Source: Glandiceps talaboti
Taxonomy: Eukaryota > Hemichordata > Enteropneusta > Spengelidae
NCBI RefSeq assembly: GCF_964340395.1
Contig: NC_135565.1
Span: 10,636,742-10,700,741, forward strand
Direction of reading: 5' to 3'
DNA length: 64,000 nt
Numbering within the stretch: position 1 is the first letter of the stretch; every line of letters begins with the position of its first letter. Below the pieces are notes generated by a model. That model made no database searches, was not told the origin of the DNA, and was given only the letters and a program-made list of their open reading frames with translations. Made by a program: the position numbers and the translations under genes. This document shows positions 29,541 through 41,199 of this stretch, in pieces.

Positions 29541-31489
29541 GTGTGTGTTTGGCTAGAGTCGATGATCACACATATACTCTAGGAGTTAAGCCATGGAGAG
29601 CTTTATACGTCAACAGCGAACTGGTAACCAATGCAGGCTGATGAGAGAACTGGAGAAATGTGTTCATACTTCTTGGTACGAGAGATGATCCTTATCGCTG
29701 TATTTTGAGAACGTTAATAGGTTTATGGAGGTGTCAGGAAGTCCGTATAATAATACGTATAATTATATCTCTGTTCATTATAGTATGTCTGGAGAACATT
29801 TCATCTGGAAAATGTCAGTGAATGTCTGTCATCACTTTAAACTTTTACTCGCTATAAACCAATGTAATGTTATGGACGACCATGTTAATGTTATCTTCGT
29901 CAACAAAATAACCAATGAATTGCAAATACGATGACTGTTAACGCCATTGCTAATGTATGGATACCAAGCATCTCGACGTACAACTAAAATGAAATGTTTC
30001 ACATTTAACCCTTTTCCAGCGAAAGCAGACATAGTTCTATAAAAAATTCAAAATTCAATATTAAACGAAATAATGTCTGAAACCCGTGTTGTACATAAAA
30101 CAAAAAGTGCTGACAATACAGATTTCGTGAAATAGTTCTTTTGATATACCTCCATGGTGAATGAAAATTTAAAATCTTAAATTTCCTGATAAGAATAAAT
30201 ACGCAAATAGAAAACTTGATATCACCAACAGAATCTGGCAGTTCTAATCGTCAGTGAGTCGACCGAGAAAAAGATCGTACGTAGTACCGAAGCAATATCG
30301 GATTACTTTAGCTACTGTGACAGTCGAAAGCTGATAACGTGTAAGCTGTTTTATATAGAATCAGAAAATTACACAACAAACTATATAGACGTACCTGGTA
30401 AAAGTGCGGATATTGAAGATAAATTTGGTAAAAGGAAATATTATCAGGAGGTGGGGTGGAGTTGATTGATGGTCAGTGGGTCCAGGGTGGTATTTAGCGC
30501 GAAACTGACGAAATATTCCTAGTTCTAGTTGACGAACAAGATAAGGCAACTCTAGTTCCAATCATCCGAACATAACCATGTCACACCTGCCAGTAAAGTC
30601 ATCACAGACTGTATGCCAATGTTTACAAGAGGACATGTTCACTTGAACTTTTCACCTTAATGATATATAACTGGGCTGTAATAAGCACTGAGGTGATGAT
30701 GTTTTTTTTTTTTTTTAAAAACCTATAAAACAAATTAAATAGGCCAATTTCAACCATTAAAAAGAATTGTTTTGTATTTGAAAAATCACGCGTGTTATTA
30801 GACGATACTGACATTCCAAGGGAGGAGAAAGGTCAAGGTCACAACTAAAATGAAATTACGACCTTTTGGTTGGTCATGACATTCGTGGAATTTCGAAGCT
30901 AAAAAAAAAATCTCGTCTCAGTGTCACAGAATTCCAAAAAAATAAGTAGCCTATACTATGATACGGGTGAGAACAATGGTCATATGTTAATCATAACAAA
31001 TACTGGATACGGCTGTACAGAGTTTAAAGTGTGATATTTATTTTGATTGTTGATGACTAATATGAACATATAATTGCGTGTACTACGTTAAAAGGGTTTT
31101 GTAATTATGAAAACAATTTTTCCAGAAATGATATCATAAAGTTGACATAGGTCACAGTATTGGGGACGTCATTACAAAATAGTTCCTGCTGACAAAATGG
31201 TGTAATTAGACATCGCTGTATCATCATTATCACCATATATCGTATTGTACCATCATACTGATGTGAATGGAAGGCTTGTACCCATATAGCAAACTTGCAA
31301 ATCAGCCATCTTGAATATCCTGAATGTTGCATCATGGGAAATGTGATGATAACTATGAGTTTGTCAGTATTGTAAACAATATTGTTTATAACAACAAGTA
31401 ATCTAGTAATGGTTACCCTCACCATTGCGGGTGACACAATTTTCATTTTGGCACTACTAATGTTCGTGACTTTCCATTGCGACACTAAC
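29541..31489. other. intergenic, no gene recognised
   Basis: No coding feature. The segment near 31270-31345 (CATCTTGAATAT then GTTGCATCATGG) recurs near 55925-55975, which indicates another dispersed repeat family. Confidence 0.4.
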
Positions 31490-31734
31490 AAGGTAGTTAT
31501 GTTTTTCTGTTGTTTTCCGTATGGTGTCTGTGTTACTGGTTTCTTCTCATCAGATGTACAGCCATTAAAGATTGGAAGAATAGTTTTATATTGTCTTTAT
31601 AAGTTGATGTACATGTCAGTTTCTGCATCCTCTATTCTCGCGAGACTTCATAATTTTCGCGACTTTATTATTTTTTCTCGAATATGTTTAAAGTTTAGGG
31701 TCGGGTAACCGGAACCAAATAATTTCTTTAGGCC
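31490..31734 (+). mobile_element. MITE fragment B, left end missing
   Basis: Matches copy A from its middle (ATCAGATGTACA, TCTCGCGAGACTTC) to the right terminus GGAACCAAATAATTTC then TTTAGGCC. The left third is absent or unrecognisable. Confidence 0.7.
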
Positions 31735-32276
31735 TAAATATTTTTTTTTTAATTTTTTTAATTTTTTTTTTACAGAACGTCTTGACAGAATTCACAACCA
31801 AATGATATTGTTTCTTCAGCTTTTACTAGGTAAGTGGAGTATCTACAAATACTGGATGTAAGGGAATAGTATTCCGATAGATTTAAAACTAAAAGAAACT
31901 GACGTCACACTCTATCCAAGTCCAATGGTTTAACATTTTAATGAAAGAAAATGAATATTTGGGTTACTTATCCTTAAACAAGCTCACCTTCACTGAAATA
32001 CATGTGTGTTACTATCAAATACAATGCCACAATACAACTGAAAAAATGATTAACTTATGCACCGGTCAAGAACAAGTAAGTAGTGCTATAAATGTCACCC
32101 TAAAGCTTAAGTGGTCTGAGAACAGCTGAGAGCAAAGTAACCAGGGAAAGAAAAAAAATAGTTTTAAAACTAATAAGTGAATTGATCAAAATCACACACA
32201 AAATAAGTTATATTGCATCACAAAAATTCAATCATTCAATCGATCAATCATTCAACCAATAATAAATAAATAAATA

Positions 32277-32313
<37 letters not shown>

Positions 32314-32454
32314 ATCGATCGATCAATCAATCAATAACATGCTCGCTGCCCCCTGTGGTATATAGTAAAAGATTATTATATTGTCAAAACAGGGAAAATT
32401 ATACTTCTCGTACCATTAAATGTACGTATTTTCTTCTGCGTTATAATCACGGTT
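31735..32454. other. 3' flank of the second receptor, with a (CAAT)n repeat
   Basis: Contains a poly(T) tract at about 31741-31771 and a compound AAAT/CAAT/CGAT microsatellite at about 32229-32336. No coding feature is supported. Confidence 0.5.
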
Positions 32455-33567
32455 TCATCGACCGTTCCTCACTTGGTTTAAGCGTTGACATCCAAATATT
32501 CGTTTGAATGCGTCACGATACTGCGGTACTGTGAAAATATAGACAATCGGGTTGATGGTAGAGTGAAACCACACCAACCAGTTCACAAAGGACCATGCGT
32601 GTTCATTGTACGATTTGGGGCAAACGATATCAAGAATAGTGTATACATAAAACGGTGTCCAGCAACCAACAAAGAAGACAACTACAGCCAAAAGGTGTCT
32701 TCCCGCCTTAAAATGTTTTGGGCCGCCGATAGCTTGCCTTTTCTCAAACGTTTCGCCGTGTCTGCTCCTGCTTCCTGTTACAGTAGCGCCAACTTCTGTC
32801 TGTGTCGCTTCACAAACATCTACTATCGTATCCGAAGGTGTGATTGTTACTGGTAAAGTAAACACCATGTTTTGATTATTTCGAATCTTGAACGATCCAT
32901 TCAAACGTTTACGGACATGACAGTACACAGCGACGTTTAGGTAGGCTATCAAAAATCCAGGTAGTATGTACCCGACCACAAATTTACAAATGTTATATGG
33001 CAAAGAATGGAACTCTTCATTCTTACAAGTGACGTCATAGTTTATATTTCTTTGACCCGTTACAGTTGACCACAGTAAGGAAGGTGTATACAGTAGTAAA
33101 CCTAAGAGCCATGTTATATAGCAGTATATTACAACTCTTTTCCCCGTTTGGATAACAGCATACTGCATTCCTTTGGTGACCATGATATAGCGGTCAACAC
33201 TGACCAGAATAACACAGACGACGGTCACAAAACAAGCAACAAAATCCACAAGGAGTACAAATTTACACGTTGTTTCGCCATGTTTCCAAATATCTCGGTG
33301 CATCCATTCAATTTCGAATGGCATCGATACAGCACCGGTTAGTAGACCTGAAAACGCCAGGCTTACCAGCAAACGATTGGAAGGTTTCTGACGGAGCTTG
33401 ACATCCGAGTAGAAAGCGAAGATAATAAACAGGTTGTCTAGAACGGTAGCTAGAGAGACGAGGGACAAAACAATGGCTATACACACGGTGACTTCTTTGG
33501 AGTGAAGCATACCACCATCGGAAGATGGTGGAAATTCCTTATCGAATCCTCCACTTGAAAACATCAC
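32455..33567 (-). CDS. diverged histamine H3-like G protein-coupled receptor, intronless
   Basis: A single open exon of 370 residues with seven membrane segments. Landmarks present are Asn45 (1.50), Cys101 and Cys181 for the loop disulfide, Asp108 (3.32), DRY 125-127, Pro203 (5.50), CWTP with Trp303 (6.48), Trp333 (7.43) and NPIVY 339-343. Two signature positions are changed: the sodium-site Asp2.50 is Gly74 (in SLAFSGLLTG, where the neighbour receptor has NLALADLMVG) and the H3/H4 Glu5.46 is Gly199. The third intracellular loop is short (about 220-288). The shared loop-2 pattern VTGxRNxxY and the same strand mark it as a paralogue of the 17287-18597 receptor, about 14 kb away. Retained Asp3.32 suggests that amine binding could be kept; the ligand and the coupling cannot be named from sequence. 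There is no frame damage. Confidence 0.8.
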   Translation of the reverse strand: MMFSSGGFDKEFPPSSDGGMLHSKEVTVCIAIVLSLVSLATVLDNLFIIFAFYSDVKLRQKPSNRLLVSLAFSGLLTGAVSMPFEIEWMHRDIWKHGETTCKFVLLVDFVACFVTVVCVILVSVDRYIMVTKGMQYAVIQTGKRVVIYCYITWLLGLLLYTPSLLWSTVTGQRNINYDVTCKNEEFHSLPYNICKFVVGYILPGFLIAYLNVAVYCHVRKRLNGSFKIRNNQNMVFTLPVTITPSDTIVDVCEATQTEVGATVTGSRSRHGETFEKRQAIGGPKHFKAGRHLLAVVVFFVGCWTPFYVYTILDIVCPKSYNEHAWSFVNWLVWFHSTINPIVYIFTVPQYRDAFKRIFGCQRLNQVRNGR

Positions 33568-34317
33568 GGCTTTAAGTTAAACTCTACTTAAACAGTGCGT
33601 GTTCCTCGGGAACATAGCCGCCATCTAGTTTTGATCTTTCCAATGACTTATTGTCACGTATTACAATATATATCAACGGTACACAGAAATACATCACTTG
33701 CATGAATTCTTAAATCGAGAGATCTGCTTTACAAGTTAGTGATAACGAGTTAGAACAAGTTGAATTCTACCTGCGTTGACACGACGAATGTAGAAATAGA
33801 TATATTACAAAAGTCTAGTACAAAATGACATTAAAAAACATGTTATTATTTAAATTTGCATATATATTTACAAATAATTTGATTGTATTGACCAGGGTAT
33901 TAACTGTCAAGGTAAGTTGATGATTTATTTGTGCGTTGCTGTATTATAATTGTGACGATAGAAAAATCTGAATTTCCATATTAAGCACAACTTGTGTAAA
34001 AAAGTGTTTTATTTTCTGGACCACGAACCATGGTTATATATTTTGAATGTGATGTATTCACACTAGCATGATACACATTTTCATTTATTGTCATTTGTCA
34101 TTTTAAAGTTAAATTCCATCTATTGAAAAAAAAAATTATATACGTGCTATAATTACTTCAATACGCCAACTACTTCTCCCATATGATGTTTCAAGCGGGA
34201 AACCGTGCATTGCATATCATATATGTTAATCACCTGTCAGAATATAATCTGACAGTTCGATTGGTGGGTCATGGTGGGTACAGGTAGGTAGGTAGGTAGG
34301 TAGGTAGGTAGGTACAC
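33568..34317. other. upstream flank of the second receptor; (GTAG)n near its far end
   Basis: No coding feature is seen. A short (GTAG)n tract at about 34283-34312 lies immediately beside the LINE fragment that follows. Confidence 0.4.
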
Positions 34318-34660
34318 GCCATGACTTGTATAGATAACATATTACCATCGTACCTTTCTGAACTTATTTCAACCAATGATACGTTTCATCAATACAATAC
34401 AAGGACCAAATTCCACATTCCGAAAGCCCACTCTCGTTCCTTCAGATACAGGGCATCCATCGCTGCAAATAATTCATAAATTTAATGCCCTTTGCACTCC
34501 TTCCTCAAGATGGTCATTATTGTACAGAGCTTAAATTTGTGTCTGTTATGTATATTTGTATTTTAAATCTGTATTGTATTTGTTTTATCTTGTATTTGCA
34601 TGAAAAGCCATTTAATGGATGCACTGCCATTTATAAATAAATAAATAAATAAATAAAAAT
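34318..34660 (+). mobile_element. LINE 3' end of a second family, 5'-truncated, with (AAAT)n tail
   Basis: The open stretch 34327-34479 reads LPSYLSELI then HQYNTRTKFHIPK and stops after SIAANNS. The LPSYLxxLI and YNTR pattern is typical of the last part of non-LTR reverse transcriptase ORF2. A 3' UTR of about 155 bp and an AAAT tail (34634-34660) follow. It differs from the ATTG-tailed LINE copies in this window. Confidence 0.7.
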
Positions 34661-34741
34661 AAAAATTGAAACTTTGGAGTCCCGTTTTGTTGAAATTCAA
34701 ATTGTCTTTTCATTGTTCTGTCAGACGCAACATTATGCGCC

Positions 34742-34743
<2 letters not shown>

Positions 34744-34772
<29 letters not shown>

Positions 34773-34866
34773 TGTATGTATGTATGTATGTATGTATGTA
34801 TGTATGTGTTTGTATGTATGTATGTATGTATGTATGTATGTATGTATGTATGTATGTATGTATGTG
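34744..34866. repeat. (TATG)n microsatellite
   Basis: About 120 bp of TATG with one GTTT interruption near 34808. Confidence 0.97.
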
Positions 34867-37800
34867 TTTGTTTGTGTTATACTATATCACAGTTCAAAGG
34901 TCAACACACACACAAATACAACTTAGTATCGATGACATCTACGAATAATACTTTCCATCAAATGTGCACTTATCCATTTTAATGTCACATTGAACAAGCG
35001 TTGTTTTTTATGAGACCAGTGTCACATGTAGTTGACTTGGGAATAATGATGAACGAAAGGAGTAGCTAGTTTACCAGTAGACGACAGGGTGTGTCAGATT
35101 GTGTGTTTTTTGTATTTAGGAACCCAGCTGTTGACAATACATGTCTGTCTCGTCAAGACAGAGCAAATCATTACATTGAAGACATAATTATATGGCTTAA
35201 GTCTTGGTTGTGTTATAAGAATGATTTATTTTCGGCTGATCATATCCTGGCCAACAAGTCAGATTACAGCTTCAACGATGGCAAGAAAGTGACACTACAA
35301 GCGTGTGTCTGGGCCAGGACAAAAATGATTGTTTATCGCTGAAATTGGGAATATATCAAAAAGGTCGCTTTGTCATTTCTAAGACATTAGTCTACATCCA
35401 GGCTGTCAAAAGTACACTTGTTACAAACTTAGTGCATGACAGCATAGACACACACACACACACACACACATACATAGTTTTTTTTGTCTTAGTTTGAACC
35501 GTGCGAGTCAATGTTTGAGAGGGTACCATGATGAGAAACTTAATTGTAAAATGCCATTCGTACGTTATACCAGGGCTATATATACAATACTTAGTAATAT
35601 TGATGAGTGGACCTGCATTCCAAACCATTTACTGGAACATCAACTTGCAAGAGGCATGCAGTGTTTGGTATTATGCCATAGTGTATGTTATTCTCCCACA
35701 CAAGTATTCAACACTAGAGGGCGCTATGTTTCCACTTCCGGTTTGCATTGTACAATCGGCATTTGGAAATATATGTTGACTTGTAAAATATTTCCAATTG
35801 CTAATACAATAAATATCGCAAATTGTAATATAATTAGTTGATCGTGAAAAGTAGTAATCGTTGTCATTAAACTGTTTCTCATGGATAAATAATATTGGCC
35901 TACACACTGCATCACGTTATTTGTTATTCATGAGACCTTGTTAACTTATAATAGCCTACACTTTTCTAATTTGTCATTACATATTTTGAATGTATTAATG
36001 GTCACATTTCTATCGCTTTTAGAAGCGTGATTCATCCCATGGTTTGCCAGCTGCTGTACAGTGTATCAGACCTCCTCTTGGAGTTTGTTACCTCTACTGA
36101 ACATAACATAGTCAAAAACAGGTTTGAATATTTGCATATCCAACGTATTCCTCTTGTATTCTGTGGCCAGAATAAAGCCTCTATGCCAGTACATATACAT
36201 TAAAATAGCGCCACTAACGTCATCATCTTAAAATCGTTTGTTGTTGAATGAGAACTTACATATATGGGTGACAATGTTGTACTTGTGGACTAGTGTAGGC
36301 GTCTTCAAGGTCAATAATAATATAAATTGGCGAATAATAACAAAAAATGTGATTGGTGTTATTTTAGGCGTCATATGTAGTGCAACTTTTCGTTCCCTTA
36401 TAGAAAGCTAGGACGAACAAGAATGAGATGTTTGGTGTCTCCAATTGCAAGGCATTTGGGGGATCGGGAAGGATAGGTGAGAGCTAGAGAGGGGGGTATA
36501 CGTATTTTATTGCAGTAATAATATATTCACACATACATTGAGGTGTATACTAGTATATGACATTACGGTTGAGGGCGCTCCTCTAATTTCACTCTGTTAG
36601 AACATAACTACGGAAGTCGTTTTCTTTCGTATTTGCCATTATTGCCTCCATGGCAAAAGGAATTGGATCATGGGCATCATGGCACAATAAAGCTAAGATT
36701 GTGAATATATAAAATAACAAAATGAAAATAGAATTTAAAAACGAAACTTTTCTTATTGTAGAGGTAGATTTCTGATGTAATGCATGTGATGATGTGTGAG
36801 TTCGAGAAATATTTCGTGTCAAAATGAACGTTAGTGGCTCACTTCTGTAGCGAGAGTGTCAGATGATACATTGTTGCAATTGGTTGCTAAGGGCGAGGAC
36901 GCGCTCGCTAATGTCACCTTCTCCGCACACTATAACATAGACAGGGTATGCAATCCAAATTTCATACCCTGTCTTCATATGAATATGAGAGCGCTTCCTC
37001 GTTCTTCCTAGCAACGCAACAAAAATATCGATCGTCGGCTCGCGCCCGCGCTTCGTTTTGAAAGTGCGCCACCAACGTCGATGTAAGGTAAACCAGGAAT
37101 AAACTTCCGGCGTAACTTCATTGTATCACTGTCATCATAGTAAGCAGGACTATGATGACCGTGATACAATGAAGTTACGCCGGAAGTTTATAGGCCCTTG
37201 ACCTAAATTGACCCGGGCCGTTTGTCTACATGATCACATGAGGAAGGCGTTGATTATATACATTGTAAATAAGCTCACACACCATAGGTGTTGCGACTGT
37301 CTGCAATGGCGATTATTGGCGTACATTTTTGAAAAAGGGAGTGGGTGAGAGAGGGGGATATACGTATTTTATTGCAGTAACATGTACACTCACACATACA
37401 TTGAGGTGTATACATTACCTTGTCATTTACATACCGTGAGAGCACGGTGTGTAAATTAAACCATTTGGAGGATTGCATGCCGTTTGAAGTTGGTGCCGTT
37501 CAATCATGTGTGTACGCTACCAACCCTCTTTTAAATGGTTGAGTCTTTGTTTTCCGATTATCGGACGTGACGTCTACGTACGCGTCTGTGTCCTGCATGC
37601 GGGCGAAGTAAATAATTTTGCTGGTTATGAGGTCCGTAGCACTATTATTTTCATTAAAAGTTGAATGTGGTACATGTTATAATCAACATTTTTTTTTATT
37701 CATTCCACGAAATTAAACCAAATTCCAATTAATACTATAGCATGGTTTTTTTGTGTGCTAGACAATGACGTCACTCGATGTCGCGATATGGAGGCAATAC

Positions 37801-40430
37801 CAGGAAATCAATGTGAAACGAAAATATGTCATGTGTACATGCACTTCGGAGAAAATGTATTTTACATTGAGGCACTATCGCCAAATATCGTTCATTAACA
37901 GATAAGTCATCGACCGGGAAGGTGCCAGAGGCTAGAGGGTGAAATAAGACTACAGTGGTGACGTGACATATCGACCGGGAAGGCGCAGTGAGAGAGGCTA
38001 TAGCCGGCTAGAAGGTGAAATAAGACTACAGTACAGTGCTAGTGGTGACCTGACATGTGCAACTTTGTCTCGGAACTTGCGTAGGAAGGTATGGTTGAGG
38101 TAACTTTTATTTGTTGTTTCACGGTTGTCTGTGAACTTATATTCACAAGTCCTGCTTGCAGACTAGACGGGACCATGTGTCATAGTATCTGCATGGCTGT
38201 ACAATAAAATGTCGATAATACGATAATATTGGCATATTTTATAGCTAACTGTATATGAAAGGGGTAAACTTATATATTATATTTTCTGTACTGTGATCGC
38301 ACAAGTTCACTCAGCGATGAAGGAACAAAATAATGGTGTTATTAGGTATATACTATATGCAATATTTCTAAAAAAAAATACCGTTACCGGTTACTTTTCC
38401 GTTTTAGACTGAATATTAGCATACAAATGACTGTGGTCATCAACCACTGCCTCTTTTACGGCATGCACCGTCAAGCTCGCAGTTCTAAGAATTAAACAGC
38501 TCTGGATTTGCGAGAATGTATGATGATGTGCCGGTTGCTGGACCACGAGTCAGAAACGTGACAAAACAAAATCTAAATACTTTATTCAAATACCGGCGAC
38601 AAAATTCATATACATGTCGATCAAATCAAATAGTTATCAATTCATGTATATCCAAATTTTAATAGTGGGTATTTTCTCATCGCAATTCGAGCAAGGGCCA
38701 GCACATACAGGCGATAATATTATTCCGGCGCGCGCGGCAGTACCGGACAACAACACATTTAAAAACTGGCAATTACCGAGAAAAATCAATAAAAAGTGGG
38801 TGGAGCTTGACTAGATGCGTCACTATGTACAAAATATAAAAAATTAACTAAATTGGTCAGCTGTTAAACTAGTGTCAAAGTTCAACTTGTGACTGTCAAA
38901 GCATAATGTGCTGAACAACAAACAGTTTCATTCAAGCTGGTACCAATTACATTTGAAATAAAATATTATGTCCGTCCATTGGCATACAATTAACAATTAA
39001 ACACAGTACAAATCGTATGTATTAAAAGTTGAAAATTTTTAAATACCAAATAGTAATGTATTCAGTTATCCATATGGTATTAAAATAACATCTCTATGTA
39101 AAACATGTACATGATGATAAAAATATACAGGTGTGTGTGTGTGTGTGTGCGTGTGCGTATGTGTGCGTGCATGTGTATGTGTGCGTGCGTGCGTGCGTGC
39201 ATGTGGTGTGTGTGTGTTTTTTTTTTTGGGGGGGGGGTCATTTTGGAAAATGTTAAAATGTGTTTACTGGGGATGATTTAGACTTTGGTCATGGGGGGGG
39301 GGGGAGGAGGTTAAGTTGAGAAAACCATGTTCAACTCTAACCCCCTCCCCTTAGTATTAATTTTGATTTTAACCATTTTCATTTAAATTTACATTTTTAA
39401 CTGAATGCTCATTTGCATTTGACTACACTATTGTGTGTACATGTACTTTCGTTTTCATTTTAATAAAACTTTCCCTTCAAATTCAGGTTTAACTATTTTA
39501 CTGGTATTTTCATATTCATTCCAATGTGAATTTTAAATTCAAAAATTTGATTTTGATTTCATTAAATTTAATTATATTTTTTTTTCTGTTTTAAACCCAT
39601 TTTTATTTTCATTTGGACACCACTTTCATTTCATATTTTATTTTCATTTCATGTCAATTTCTAGGAAAATTAGGTCAATTTTCATTTGTTAAATTTGGTA
39701 CAGACTCAGACCGCTGTAGTGTTCTGAGATAGACATTTGTACAATATACATTGTACAACATGGGACATGTTTTAGACCAGTGTATATATGTACAGATCAA
39801 TTTGAGAGGAGGGTGGGGGTGGTGAGGGGGGGGGGGGGTTAATGAGCTTTCCTAACAGATCTAGAGTAATCCTTGCATTGCATCTTAATTAAAGGTGAGC
39901 TGCATATGTAGTCAAATAACTGTTTTGCATGCCATGGTTCACAAGTGACTTGTGACATCAAAGTAAATGTATTGTATATGTGTAATCCCAGCACGCACAT
40001 TCTCGCAAACCAGAGCGGTTATTTCTTCCATGGACTTTGAAATAATAAGACGTTATCAAGTTGACGGCATGTTTTGGATGGTGCCATGGAAGAGGTCGTG
40101 GTTTAATTGAGACAATGAGTACATGTACATGTACTCAGTATGCATTAATTCAATACAATAAAGATTAATACCAGTACATGTATGAACTTTATACTTAAGC
40201 ACAAGATCTAGGTGAAGATACATGACATATGCTAAATATAGTGTCTACATGTATATATCATTATGTCAAACAATGTAAATGTGTACATTTCGGACAGATT
40301 GAATGACCATTGTCTGTGGGGTGACCTCAGAAGGACAAGGTGTGCAAATCATTAGACCTAGTAAATCACCTGGTCCATTTCTCATAATATCGGATACAGG
40401 AAAGTCTGGTCAGGCTTTTTTCTGCCTTTA
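34867..40430. other. intergenic between the second receptor and the DDX60-like gene
   Basis: No gene recognised. Contents: a roughly 80-bp direct duplication (36490-36560 and 37350-37420), an imperfect foldback region at about 36870-37025, the 42-bp-arm hairpin at 37100-37190, a local duplication at 37911-38058, a GT-rich tract at 39131-39215 next to poly(G) runs, and a T-rich stretch at 39340-39690 with many scattered ATTTTCATTT motifs. A non-coding first exon and promoter of the DDX60-like gene probably lie in this region, but I cannot place them. Confidence 0.4.
37100..37190. repeat. near-perfect hairpin, 42-bp arms and 7-nt loop
   Basis: The left arm 37100-37141 is the reverse complement of the right arm 37149-37190 with a single mismatch; the spacer is AAGCAGG. 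Each arm contains CTTCCGGCGTAACTTCATTG or its complement. This could be a short foldback transposon or a palindrome formed by template switching. It would also form a long stem if transcribed. Confidence 0.85.
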
Positions 40431-40803
40431 GGCCTCATAAAAAAATTGTGTGGCTCCGGCTACACTCGATTTTAGAATAGGTGGGGTAGGTAGTTTTTTT
40501 ATTTTATTTTATTATATTTTTTTCTGTTTGAGTGTCTAGTTCAGGTTTTCTGTTTTCCAAACGATCTCTATGTTTTTTATTTCTTCCTATCAGATGTACA
40601 GCCATTCCAGATTGAAAGAACAGTTTTAGAGTGTCTTTTTAAGTTGATGGCAGTTTCAGCATCCACTATTTCTCCTGAAACTTCACACAATTTTTGCAAT
40701 TTTGTTATTTTTTTCTCGAATATGTAAAAAATTGTTTAGGGTCAGCAGTGAAAAGTTAGGTGGGGTTGGGTAACCGGAACCAAATAATTATTTGTTTTAG
40801 GTC
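40431..40803 (+). mobile_element. MITE copy C (GGCC-ended, PIF/Harbinger-like)
   Basis: Starts GGCCTCATAAAAAAATTGTG and ends with the inverted form (CCGGAACCAAATAATT, then TTTTAGGTC). TTA precedes it and TTTA follows, consistent with a short target duplication. The body shares ATCAGATGTACA with copy A. It lies about 400 bp upstream of the first coding exon of the DDX60-like gene. Confidence 0.75.
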
Positions 40804-41041
40804 TTTAAGTAGTTCTACTCTTGTATAGTAGTTGCTGCTGCATGTTACATTGTGATGTAAGTATATACATAGTCAGAGCTTCTAATACAAGATTTCAAAG
40901 TTGAGTAAGTTATTGAGGCACTGTTTTATTTATCAAGTTATCAAGTTGGAAGCTGTAATCAGTACATGTATGTATGTGTGTCAAAGGAGGAAATGATCAA
41001 TTCTGACTTCATGATTAGACTTAATTTTCCTTCAAATAGTT

Positions 41042-41123
41042 GTTCACCAAAGCATATGGTGTGTTTAGCCATTGACCACTACAGAACAGAACATTGCTCA
41101 TATGGATATCAGTGCTATAGAAA

Positions 41124-41158
<35 letters not shown>
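41042..41158 (+). mobile_element. LINE 3' end (copy 2) with (ATTG)n tail
   Basis: Matches the 3' UTR of copies 1 and 3 (TTCACCAAAGCATATGG, then ACAGAACATTGCTC, then CTATAGAAATTTG) and ends in an ATTG tail. It stops about 40 bp upstream of the first coding exon of the DDX60-like gene. Confidence 0.75.
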
Positions 41159-41199
41159 CAACAACCTGAGTTGTTGATTGATTGTCATTTTTCCTTCAG

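Noticed and set aside
35091-35342. 83-residue frame containing HYIEDIIIWLKSWLCYKNDL
   Set aside because: No domain or splice context; length and composition are compatible with chance in AT-rich DNA.
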